64,000 nt of DNA from Ruminococcus_G sp050944435 (GTDB lineage Bacteria; Bacillota; Clostridia; Lachnospirales; Lachnospiraceae): NCBI GenBank assembly GCA_050944435.1, contig JBMNRB010000011.1, forward strand, positions 28,591-92,590, in the 5' to 3' direction. This document shows, piece after piece, positions 43,062-51,742 of this stretch (position 1 is the first letter of the stretch; the number at the start of each line of letters is the position of its first letter). The notes beneath the pieces were generated by a model. That model was not told the DNA's origin. It did no database searches and saw only the letters and a program-made list of their open reading frames with translations. The position numbers and the translations under genes were made by a program.

Positions 43062-44318
43062 TTACATTTTGTCGATGAAAAATTCCCGGAAATTCTCATA
43101 GCCTTCCGCAGCCAGCTGTTCTTTCTGGAATTTTTTGTTTTTCTTCATCACTGCAATGGTTATCTGGGCTCCGCCGTTTCTGGCTTCCCTGGCTTCCTGC
43201 AGCACGGTCATCAGTTTATCCTGGGGCATTCCTTTTTCAATTAAAAATGCAGTTTTTCCGGACATACCCGGCACCTTAAATTCTCTTTCCAGAAGAAGCA
43301 TTACAATACGCTCAAAACCAATGGAAAATCCGCAGGCACAGACATCCTTTCCGGTGAATTTTCCGATCATTTCATCGTACCGTCCGCCGCCGCCTACAGA
43401 ACCGCCGAATTCATCCATGGAAATCTCGAAGATCGGTCCTGTATAATAAGACATACCGCGAACCAGAGTGGGATCAAACGCAATTTTAAAGTCTGCCTCT
43501 TTCACCGCATCCACACTTTTCATAATCGTTTCCAGATCCTGGGCATACTGTTCGTCCAGAACCCCCGCCAGTTTCTCCTTCAGATAGCGCACTCCCTCCA
43601 CACCTGGAGTCACTTCCCGGAACATGGCCAGATATTTATCAACGGCTTCTTTGGAAAATCCCTCGTTCAGAAGCTCTTTTTCTACGCCTTCCATCCCAAT
43701 CTTGTCCATCTTATCCAGAATGATAAATACTGTATCAAAATCCTCCGGCGCGAAACCGCTGTAGGAGGCCATGGCTTTCAAAATTCTCCGGTCATTGATC
43801 CGGATGGTGAATTTTGAAAAATCCAGTTTCCCAAGAAGCGTGGTGGTGGCCAGAATCAGCTCAATTTCCGCCAGGATGGTCGGCTCGCCCAGGATATCGA
43901 TATCACACTGCATAAACTGACGGAATCTGCCTCTCTGAGGCCGGTCTGCCCGCCATACATTTCCCATCTGAAGCGCCTTGAACGGGCTGGGAAGTTCATT
44001 TTCATGGTTTGCATAGTATCGGGAAAGGGGAACGGTAAGATCGTAGCGAAGTCCTCCATCCACCAAGTCGTTTTCCGTCTGGGCTTCTTTAATCTTCAGT
44101 TTTTCTCCCCTTTTCATAATCTTAAAAATCAGTTTCTCATTTTCTCCGCCCTGTTTGCTGCTTAAATTTTCAATATGCTCTACGCAGGGCGTTTCCATTG
44201 AAGAAAAGCCAAAGGTCCCATAAGTTTCCTTAATAAGACTGATCACGTAATCTCTTACCGCCATCTCCGCCGGCAGAATATCTTTCATTCCCGTCACCGG
44301 TTTCTTTTTCAATGCCAT
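43062..44318 (-). CDS. hisS: Histidyl-tRNA synthetase
   Basis: The 418-residue class II enzyme shows GMKDILPAE at the start, LRYDLTVPLSRY, motif 2 FRQFMQCDIDI and the histidine motif RGMSYYTGPIFEI. A C-terminal anticodon domain ends the protein. It charges tRNA-His. Its sequence is closer to the longer clostridial HisS than to HisZ, since the catalytic Arg motif (GFSIGFERI) is present. Confidence 0.95.
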   Translation of the reverse strand: MALKKKPVTGMKDILPAEMAVRDYVISLIKETYGTFGFSSMETPCVEHIENLSSKQGGENEKLIFKIMKRGEKLKIKEAQTENDLVDGGLRYDLTVPLSRYYANHENELPSPFKALQMGNVWRADRPQRGRFRQFMQCDIDILGEPTILAEIELILATTTLLGKLDFSKFTIRINDRRILKAMASYSGFAPEDFDTVFIILDKMDKIGMEGVEKELLNEGFSKEAVDKYLAMFREVTPGVEGVRYLKEKLAGVLDEQYAQDLETIMKSVDAVKEADFKIAFDPTLVRGMSYYTGPIFEISMDEFGGSVGGGGRYDEMIGKFTGKDVCACGFSIGFERIVMLLLEREFKVPGMSGKTAFLIEKGMPQDKLMTVLQEAREARNGGAQITIAVMKKNKKFQKEQLAAEGYENFREFFIDKM

Positions 44319-44332
44319 AAATATTCTCTCCT

Positions 44333-44932
44333 TTATTCTATCAATTCCATTTTCTGATAATCCTCCCGGTGAATCACTCTTTGGAAAGCCAGAAAGATCT
44401 TGATATCGAAATTTTTTATTTCTTCTATCATCAATTCTATCGCCGTATTCTGATCGAAGGATTTTCGGTAAGGCCGATCGGAAATCAATGCGGAAAACAC
44501 ATCACAGACACGGATAATCCGGGCGCCGTAAGGAATCTCCTCTCCCCTTAAATTATCCGGATAACCGCTTCCATCCATATTTTCATGGTGATGCAGTACC
44601 GACTGAAGGATAAATTCAGGATATCCTCTTTCCTTTAATATCTCATACCCCAGCGTGGCATGCATCCTTACGTATTTCATTTCTTCCACCATCAGAGGAT
44701 TCTGCTCTTCCTCATAGACATAGGAGCGCAGTTTTTCCTTTCCAATATCATGAAGAATCCCAGCGTCAAACAGATACTGACAGGTTTCTTCGTCCAGTCC
44801 CAGCTCTTTTCCGATGGAATAGGCAAGATTGCTGACCCGCATCGCATGTATCACCTGATCGTCCAGGCTATAGGTCAGCAGATGTTTCTTATTGACATAT
44901 TTTTCTGCTTCTGTCATTTTTATCTCAGCCAC
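44333..44932 (-). CDS. HD-domain phosphohydrolase
   Basis: The 199-residue protein is a compact HD domain: AMRVSNLAYSIG, ILHDIGKEKL, VLHHHENMDGSGYP and RIIRVCDVFSAL, the HD-GYP-like motif set (HHExxDGxGYP). Such domains hydrolyse cyclic di-GMP or other nucleotides. The full GYP motif favours c-di-GMP or related substrates, but no test is possible here. It overlaps hemZ by 13 bases. Confidence 0.8.
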   Translation of the reverse strand: MAEIKMTEAEKYVNKKHLLTYSLDDQVIHAMRVSNLAYSIGKELGLDEETCQYLFDAGILHDIGKEKLRSYVYEEEQNPLMVEEMKYVRMHATLGYEILKERGYPEFILQSVLHHHENMDGSGYPDNLRGEEIPYGARIIRVCDVFSALISDRPYRKSFDQNTAIELMIEEIKNFDIKIFLAFQRVIHREDYQKMELIE

Positions 44933-46392
44933 TTTTCTATTCCTGTTTTTTTCCTTGTTATCATTTCGTCTATACGGGAAATGTAGTGATTCACATCCTT
45001 TACATTTTCCACCCGTTCAATTCTCTGTCCTCTGTCAAATACCAGCTTTGTGGAAGCGCCGGCTCCCACAGCCATAATCGTCTGTTTCTCTTCCATAATC
45101 AGTATATTGTAAATTCCAGCTTTGTCAACCTTTGCGTACCCCACATTTTCAAAATTTCCGGCAATATTTTTCTGCCGGTACAGATAATAAGGCCTCATTT
45201 CCATTTCAGCGGCGCAGGAAGCCGCCATATTCATAATCTCCCGGCTGTTTTCAAAGGAATTTTCCTGATACTGATCTTTGAAAAGATTCAGCCTCGTCGC
45301 CCGCTTCAACGACAGTGAATGAACCGTCAGGCTGTCAGGATTCAGCCCTTTTATCTGCCTTAAGGTCTCTTCCACCTCTTTTTCTCCTTCTCCAGGAAGA
45401 CCCACAATTAAATCCATGTTGATGTTGTCAAAGCCAAGTTCTCTGGCCAAATGATAGGACTCATAAATCTGTTCCACCGTGTGTCCCCGTCCGATCAGGT
45501 CTAAGGTCTTTTGATGCATAGTCTGGGGGTTGATGGATATCCGATCCACCGGAAACTCTTTAAGAATCAAAAGTTTCTCCCGCGTAATGCTATCCGGACG
45601 GCCAGCTTCCACGGTAAATTCCTGAAGATGACTCAGATCAAATTTCTGACATATTTTCCTCAGAAGTCTTTTAAGCTGATCCGAATGAAGGGTCGTTGGA
45701 GTTCCGCCTCCTATATATACGGAATTAAGCTTCTTGCCTGCAAAAGCTTCGCTGACAAAAGAGAGCTCTTTTTCCAAGGCCTCCAAATACTCTTCCATCC
45801 TTTTTTCCCACAGTTTCAGAGGATGAGAGCCAAAGGAACAGTAAAGGCAAATACTGGGGCAGAAAGGAATCCCCACATAAAGGCTGTATCCATTTTCATA
45901 GTCAAAGGGGGCGAGCAGCGCCTTTTCCTGATTTGCCACCGCAATGGCAAGCGCCGTTTTTTCATTGCTGGTATAATAAGTCTGTCTCATGTACTGGGCA
46001 ATCTCGCCGTTCCCCATCCCCTGTTCCATCATCTGCATGGGTATTTTGGTCGGCCGTATTCCCGTCAACGTCCCCCAGGGCAGTTCTTTCCCCGTAAGTT
46101 TCACAAGGCTTCTGTACACCGTCTGCTTCAGCCGGTTTTTTCTCTCTGTTCTCTCCATCTGTGCTGTAGCGGGAACAGCTTCCTGAAACAGAAGGCTTTC
46201 TTTCTCTTTTATGGTGTACAGGATCTGATTCTCTTCATAATCAATCAGGAACAGACGGTCAAATTCCCCGGCCTGGCCTTCCTCCCCCACGTACGTAATT
46301 GCTACGTCGCAGGAAGGATAAAAGGCGCGAACCAGGGAATATACATCATATTCAAAATCTTTTTTGGAAAACTGCAGTAATATTTTACGCAA
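44920..46392 (-). CDS. hemZ: HemZ-type radical SAM protein (coproporphyrinogen dehydrogenase family)
   Basis: The protein has about 490 residues. The radical SAM cluster motif CPSICLYCSF (CxxxCxxC) lies near residue 150, followed by GGGTPT. It is annotated as oxygen-independent coproporphyrinogen oxidase, but HemZ lacks proven activity in this reaction and may be a heme chaperone like HemW. The start is taken as TTG 46392 (GAGG eight bases upstream); upstream ATGs lie further inside the MBL gene. It overlaps that gene's stop by a few bases. Confidence 0.82.
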   Translation of the reverse strand: MRKILLQFSKKDFEYDVYSLVRAFYPSCDVAITYVGEEGQAGEFDRLFLIDYEENQILYTIKEKESLLFQEAVPATAQMERTERKNRLKQTVYRSLVKLTGKELPWGTLTGIRPTKIPMQMMEQGMGNGEIAQYMRQTYYTSNEKTALAIAVANQEKALLAPFDYENGYSLYVGIPFCPSICLYCSFGSHPLKLWEKRMEEYLEALEKELSFVSEAFAGKKLNSVYIGGGTPTTLHSDQLKRLLRKICQKFDLSHLQEFTVEAGRPDSITREKLLILKEFPVDRISINPQTMHQKTLDLIGRGHTVEQIYESYHLARELGFDNINMDLIVGLPGEGEKEVEETLRQIKGLNPDSLTVHSLSLKRATRLNLFKDQYQENSFENSREIMNMAASCAAEMEMRPYYLYRQKNIAGNFENVGYAKVDKAGIYNILIMEEKQTIMAVGAGASTKLVFDRGQRIERVENVKDVNHYISRIDEMITRKKTGIEKWLR

Positions 46393-47014
46393 AGGGATTA
46401 TACCTCTTTTCATATCCGATTGTGGTGGAGCTTTCATGACCGGGATAGACAACCGTCTCTTCCGGCAGAGAAGAAAGCAGCCGCTGCAGGCTGGCTTTCA
46501 TATCGCTGGCGCTGGATGTGGGAAAATCCATCCGGCCTACAGATCCTGCAAACAAAGTATCTCCGCTTAAAAGAAAACCTTCCTCCGGAAAATAATAGCA
46601 GCAGCTCCCATGGGTATGTCCCGGCGTATGCATCATATGAATGGCAAAATCAGCCAGCGTAAACTCCTCCCCATCTTCCAGAAGACGGTCTGCCCGGGTG
46701 GAATAGGGCGTATTCCAGGCAGCTGAAAGATTTAAGGAAGAATCCTCCAGCACATCCTTCTCCTGCCTGCAGGCGAAAACCGGAATTTCATATAAATCTC
46801 TTAAATCATTCACTGCGCAGATATGATCAAAATGGCCGTGAGTCAGCAGGATTCCCGCCGGCTGACCGTCCAGCAAAGTTACCGCTTTAGTGATCTCACC
46901 GGCCTGATCTGCCGGATCCACTATCAGCATCTTTCCCGTCTCACTGTTTTTAATCAAAATGCAGTTGGTTCCCACCGGCCCCAACACCATATTTTTAATG
47001 ATTGCTTTTCCCAT
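46385..47014 (-). CDS. MBL-fold hydrolase (glyoxalase II-like)
   Basis: The 209-residue protein has the metallo-beta-lactamase zinc motif THGHFDH (about residues 55-61), a further His in HTPGHTHGS and SGDTLF. It resembles YcbL-type hydroxyacylglutathione hydrolases, but the physiological thioester is unknown in bacteria without glutathione. The start at 47014 has AAGGAG upstream. It sits 17 bases after relA, a conserved clostridial neighbour. Confidence 0.87.
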   Translation of the reverse strand: MGKAIIKNMVLGPVGTNCILIKNSETGKMLIVDPADQAGEITKAVTLLDGQPAGILLTHGHFDHICAVNDLRDLYEIPVFACRQEKDVLEDSSLNLSAAWNTPYSTRADRLLEDGEEFTLADFAIHMMHTPGHTHGSCCYYFPEEGFLLSGDTLFAGSVGRMDFPTSSASDMKASLQRLLSSLPEETVVYPGHESSTTIGYEKRYNPFA

Positions 47015-47030
47015 ACTTTTCTCCTTATCC

Positions 47031-49334
47031 TTAACCGGTCGTACGCTCAATGTCCAGTACGCTTTCCACCTGCCGCAGCTTTGCAATCACCTGATCCAGT
47101 TCTTCGATGCTGTGTACGTCAAAGGTGATGGAGATAGTGGCAGTTCCCTGTTTACTGGTTCTCACATTGATCGATGCAATATCTATTTTTCGTTCGGTAA
47201 ACAACCGGGATACATCTACCAGAAGCCCCGTCCGGTTATTGGCATATACATTAATCTCGGCAGTAAACAGCTGATCTCCGGCTATCTCTTCACTCTGCCA
47301 TTCCGCATCAATCAGACGGATCCGATCATTCTCATCCATATTGATGATATTGACACAGTCTGTTCTGTGGATAGTCACGCCGCGGCCTCTGGTGACAAAG
47401 CCTATGATCTCATCACCGGGTATGGGACTGCAGCACTTGGCAAAACGCACCGCCACATCATGGATTCCTTTTACAACAATGCCTCCCTGGGCCTTTCCCA
47501 CATGAAGTCTGTCCTTGGTCTCAGAAACGGCCGCCAGCACTTTCTGATCCGTTATCTCCGTTTTATGGGCTTTTTCATAACTTTCCGACAGTTTGTTTAA
47601 TACCTGTCCCTCTTTCAATCCTCCATGACCGATAGCCGCCAGCACGGAATCCCAATCCCGGAAACCGTATTTGCGCAGTACGGCTTCCTGGTATTCCGCC
47701 TTCAGATATTCAGAAAGGGGTTTCCCCTTTTCTTTGGCATACTGGACGAGCATCTCCCGTCCTTTAATAATATTGTCTTCTTTTAGTTCCTGTCGGAACC
47801 ACTGATTGATCTTGTTTTTTGCCTGGGTGCTTTTTACGATTTTCAGCCAGTCCCGGCTGGGTCCCCGGGAATTCTGGGAGGTGATGATCTCCACCCGGTC
47901 GCCATTTTGAATCACGTAATCAATGGGTACCAGCTTTCCGTTCACCCGTGCTCCCACCATCTTATTTCCCACGGCGCTGTGCACACTGTAGGCAAAATCA
48001 ATGGGGGTGGAGCCTGCCGGAAGAGTTTTTACATCTCCTGCCGGACTGAAACAATAAACGTTTTCTGCAAAAAGATCCAGATCACTTTTCAGAAAACTCA
48101 TAAACTCGTGGTTATCCGGCATATCTCTCTGCCATTCCAAAATCTGCCGAAGCCAGCTTAACTTTTCTTCCTCTTTTTCCGCATCCGTTTTCTTGCCGTC
48201 GGAAGCCTCTTTATATTTCCAATGAGCGGCAATTCCATATTCCGCAGTCCTGTGCATCTCAAAAGTTCTGATCTGTATTTCAAAGGGCTGACCTTTGGGC
48301 CCGATCAGCGTAGTGTGCAAAGACTGATACATATTGGGTTTCGGCATGGCAATATAATCTTTGAACCGTCCCGGAATCGGTTTATACATCTCATGTATAA
48401 TTCCCAGCGCGGCATAACAGTCTTTCACTGTATCTACGATAATTCTCACGGCAAAGAGGTCGTAAATCTGATCCAGCGTCTTATCCTGGTTCACCATTTT
48501 TTTATAGATACTGAAAAAATGCTTTACCCTGCCGTCCACCTGGGCGTCAATATTTGCCTTCACCATATGGGATTTTACTTCTTCCACAATGCTCTGAACA
48601 AACTTTTCCCGCTCCGATTTCCGCACGGCAATTTTGTCCACCAGATCGTAATATACATCCGGCTGTAAATACTTCAGGGACAGATCATCCAGCTCCACTT
48701 TAATTTTTGAAATACCAAGACGCTGAGCAATGGGCGCGTAGATATCCATGGTCTCCCTGGCTTTTTCCTTCTGTTTACGCTCCGGCATATATTTCAATGT
48801 ACGCATATTATGCAGACGGTCCGCCAGTTTAATCAAAATAACCCGGATATCCTTGGCCATAGCCAGAAACATTTTTCTTAAATTTTCCGCCTGTACCTCC
48901 AGCTTATCCGCTGAATAGTTCAACTGTCCCAACTTGGTAACGCCGTCTACCAGAAGCGCCACCTCTGAACCGAAAATTTCCGTCAGTTCTTCCTCGGTCA
49001 TCACCGTATCTTCCACCACATCATGAAGAATTCCGGCGATAATCGTCTCTTTATCCAGTTCCAGATCCGCCAGGATAATTGCCACGCATAAAGGATGGAT
49101 AATATAGGGTTCGCCGGATTTGCGTACCTGACCTTCATGCGCTTTTGACGCGATTTCATATGCCTTTTCTATCATATGGACGCTGTCGGAAGGATGATAT
49201 TTCTTCACACTGGAAATCAACTCCCTGTACAATTCTTCAGGGCTGGTAAAATCCTCCATGGATTTCACGCTTTTTTCCACGTCGTGAATGCTTTTTATTC
49301 TTTCTTCCGCTGTCCTTGTGTTGTTTTCACCCAT
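47031..49334 (-). CDS. relA: Bifunctional (p)ppGpp synthetase/hydrolase RelA/SpoT
   Basis: The 767-residue protein has the HD hydrolase domain (ILHDVVEDT), the synthetase domain (with YQSLHT and FEIQIRT), a TGS domain, a zinc-finger-like region (FAKCCSPIPGDE) and a C-terminal ACT domain. It makes and breaks the alarmone (p)ppGpp in the stringent response. The start at 49334 has AGAGG nine bases upstream. apt lies 24 bases before it, the usual order. Confidence 0.95.
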   Translation of the reverse strand: MGENNTRTAEERIKSIHDVEKSVKSMEDFTSPEELYRELISSVKKYHPSDSVHMIEKAYEIASKAHEGQVRKSGEPYIIHPLCVAIILADLELDKETIIAGILHDVVEDTVMTEEELTEIFGSEVALLVDGVTKLGQLNYSADKLEVQAENLRKMFLAMAKDIRVILIKLADRLHNMRTLKYMPERKQKEKARETMDIYAPIAQRLGISKIKVELDDLSLKYLQPDVYYDLVDKIAVRKSEREKFVQSIVEEVKSHMVKANIDAQVDGRVKHFFSIYKKMVNQDKTLDQIYDLFAVRIIVDTVKDCYAALGIIHEMYKPIPGRFKDYIAMPKPNMYQSLHTTLIGPKGQPFEIQIRTFEMHRTAEYGIAAHWKYKEASDGKKTDAEKEEEKLSWLRQILEWQRDMPDNHEFMSFLKSDLDLFAENVYCFSPAGDVKTLPAGSTPIDFAYSVHSAVGNKMVGARVNGKLVPIDYVIQNGDRVEIITSQNSRGPSRDWLKIVKSTQAKNKINQWFRQELKEDNIIKGREMLVQYAKEKGKPLSEYLKAEYQEAVLRKYGFRDWDSVLAAIGHGGLKEGQVLNKLSESYEKAHKTEITDQKVLAAVSETKDRLHVGKAQGGIVVKGIHDVAVRFAKCCSPIPGDEIIGFVTRGRGVTIHRTDCVNIINMDENDRIRLIDAEWQSEEIAGDQLFTAEINVYANNRTGLLVDVSRLFTERKIDIASINVRTSKQGTATISITFDVHSIEELDQVIAKLRQVESVLDIERTTG

Positions 49335-49357
49335 AGGAACCAACCTCTTTTCCGTCC

Positions 49358-49882
49358 TTATTTGCCTTCGTAACAGATCACAGATTCCACATCATAATCT
49401 TTCAGACGTTCCCTTCCCTTCAGTCCGGCCAGTTCCATCAGAAAAACGATTTTTACAACTTCACCGCCCAGAGCCTCAACCATTTTCACACATGCTTCCA
49501 CTGTTCCCCCGGTGGCAATCAGATCATCTACGATAACTACTTTCTGTCCCGGCTTTACTGCGTCTTTGTGCATTTCTATCACAGCGCTTCCGTACTCCAG
49601 ATCGTAGGACTGTTCTATGGTTTCACAGGGCAGTTTTCCCTTTTTTCTTACCGGTATAAAAGGCTTGTGAAGATTATAAGCAATGGGTACTCCGAAAATA
49701 AAGCCTCTGGACTCAGATCCTGCAACCAAATCAAAATCCAGCCCTTCCAGACATTTCTGCATGGAGTCAATGGCAAGGGCCAGTCCATCCGCATCCTGCA
49801 AAATACTGGTTACATCACGAAATATAATTCCAGGTTCCGGGAAATCCGGGATACTCCTCACATAATCTTCAAGCTTTTTCAT
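49358..49882 (-). CDS. apt: Adenine phosphoribosyltransferase
   Basis: The 174-residue protein has the PRPP-binding motif VVIVDDLIATGGT (about residues 117-129), and the Apt signature GSESRGFIFG and FPEPGIIFRD. It turns adenine and PRPP into AMP. Placement next to relA supports linked purine and ppGpp metabolism. The 77-base gap to recJ shows no clear structure. Confidence 0.96.
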   Translation of the reverse strand: MKKLEDYVRSIPDFPEPGIIFRDVTSILQDADGLALAIDSMQKCLEGLDFDLVAGSESRGFIFGVPIAYNLHKPFIPVRKKGKLPCETIEQSYDLEYGSAVIEMHKDAVKPGQKVVIVDDLIATGGTVEACVKMVEALGGEVVKIVFLMELAGLKGRERLKDYDVESVICYEGK

Positions 49883-49959
49883 AATTCTTCCTCCATCTGA
49901 TCAATCTCGACATCTATAAAATCCAGTATATCATTTTTTATTTCTTTGCGCAATTCCTT

Positions 49960-51681
49960 CTATTGAAAATGGGTAATTACCGCCTGCAGGCTCTCCCGCC
50001 CCTGCCAGTGATCAATGGTGGGATAATACACCATATCAATGGAACCATTTTTCCTTATCCGGCTTAAAAACTCATCCCCTTTTCCAAAATAGACGCCGTT
50101 CATGGAATTTCCTTCCTCATCCAGAAGCTTCATTTTCACCACGTTTCTGTTTTTCCCCAGAATCCTGCAGCCCACAGGCCGGATATTTTTCTGGGCAAAT
50201 ACAGGCCGGGTATTTCCTTTTCCGAAAGGCTCAAGAATTTCCATCTCTTCAACCAGGTCTTTGCGTACATAACTGATGGGCATAGCCACATCGATAACCA
50301 CTTTTTCCCGCAGATCTTCCTCTGTTAAGCTGCACCGTTCATTCAGCCTGCGCCGAAATGCCTCCACATTTTCAGTTTTCAGCGATATCCCCGCCGCCAT
50401 GGGATGACCGCCGAAACGCTCCAGCAGCTCCTTTACCTTTACCAGTTCCTCATACATGGAATAAGTCTCGATGGACCGTCCGGAACCTTTCGCCCCTTCC
50501 TTCGTCCTGGTGAGGACAAACGCCGGTTTATGGTATCTTTCCCTCAGCCTCCCCGCGATAATCCCTGCCAGGCTTTCATGGCACTGGGGCAGATATACCA
50601 CCAGCACACGATCCTGGCTCAAATCCGTCGTCTCCACCAGCGCCGCCGCCTCTTCCACTCCTTTTTCCGTCATGGTCTTTCTCTCTTCATTCAGTTCTTT
50701 CAATTGGGCAGCCAATTCCCCTGCTCTCTGCGGTGTTTCTGACCAGAGCAGCTCAAGGGCCTTTCTGGCCGTATCCAACCGCCCGCTGGCATTAAGACAA
50801 GGCCCGATGACAAAACCGATATGGTACGGCGTTATCTGATCGGCCGTCAGCCCATTGACCTCAATTAGCGCCTGCAATCCCCAGTTCGATGTGCGGCGCA
50901 GTCGTTTTAGCCCTTCCTTTACCAAAATGCGATTGTCCCCTGTCAGATCCATAACATCACCGATGGTGGCAATGGCTTCGTACTCCAGAAATTCTTCCTT
51001 CTCCTCCTTATCTATCCCAAACCGGTCGTACAGCGCCTTGATCAGGCTGGCGCCCACTGCAGCTCCGCACAGCAGTTTAAAAGGATATTTACATTCCCTT
51101 TGCTTGGGATTGATAATGGCGTCGGCCGGCGGCAGAATTTCTCTGCGTTCTCCGCCTTCTTCCGTATAGGGTACTTCATGGTGATCGGTGACAATCACTG
51201 TCATTCCCTTTTCCTTTGCAAGGGCAATCTGCCCGGCGGCTGCAATCCCGTTGTCGCAGGTGACAATGGTATCTACTCTGTCCTCCGCCGCCTTAAGGAT
51301 CAGGGATTCATTGATTCCATATCCATCTAAAATTCTGTGGGGAATCATCACATCTGCCCTGGCTCCCAGCCGTTTCAGTCCCTTTTGCAATATGTAAGAA
51401 GCCATCACCCCGTCAATATCATAATCACCGATAACACGGATTTTCTTCCCGCCTTCTATTTTTTCTTCCAGGATGTTCACTGCCCTTTCCATATCCTTCA
51501 TCAGCCACGGTGAAGGCAGCATATCAAGATTTCCGTATAAATATTTCCGGATCTCATCCATCCCTGTCACATTCCGATTGCGGATCAGCCGCGCCGTCAC
51601 CGGATCGATTCCAAATGTATCCGCTATTTTCTTAAAATCCGCCCTTTTGGCGGATACCACCCATTTTTCCATATTCTTCAT
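49960..51681 (-). CDS. recJ: Single-stranded-DNA exonuclease RecJ
   Basis: The 573-residue DHH phosphoesterase has metal motifs VIGDYDIDG, DNG, VTDHHE and a DHHA1 domain with GSGRS. A C-terminal OB-fold follows. It digests single-stranded DNA 5' to 3' in repair. The start lacks a clear ribosome binding site: upstream of 51681 is a CCGCA-CC-TGCGG hairpin (51693-51704) ending in TTTTT, which may be the secDF terminator. The ATG three codons later is an alternative. Confidence 0.92.
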   Translation of the reverse strand: MKNMEKWVVSAKRADFKKIADTFGIDPVTARLIRNRNVTGMDEIRKYLYGNLDMLPSPWLMKDMERAVNILEEKIEGGKKIRVIGDYDIDGVMASYILQKGLKRLGARADVMIPHRILDGYGINESLILKAAEDRVDTIVTCDNGIAAAGQIALAKEKGMTVIVTDHHEVPYTEEGGERREILPPADAIINPKQRECKYPFKLLCGAAVGASLIKALYDRFGIDKEEKEEFLEYEAIATIGDVMDLTGDNRILVKEGLKRLRRTSNWGLQALIEVNGLTADQITPYHIGFVIGPCLNASGRLDTARKALELLWSETPQRAGELAAQLKELNEERKTMTEKGVEEAAALVETTDLSQDRVLVVYLPQCHESLAGIIAGRLRERYHKPAFVLTRTKEGAKGSGRSIETYSMYEELVKVKELLERFGGHPMAAGISLKTENVEAFRRRLNERCSLTEEDLREKVVIDVAMPISYVRKDLVEEMEILEPFGKGNTRPVFAQKNIRPVGCRILGKNRNVVKMKLLDEEGNSMNGVYFGKGDEFLSRIRKNGSIDMVYYPTIDHWQGRESLQAVITHFQ

Positions 51682-51742
51682 AAAAAGGGACGCCGCACCT
51701 GCGGTCTTGCCCGCCTGGATGCAGCATCCCCTTTCTCCTTTA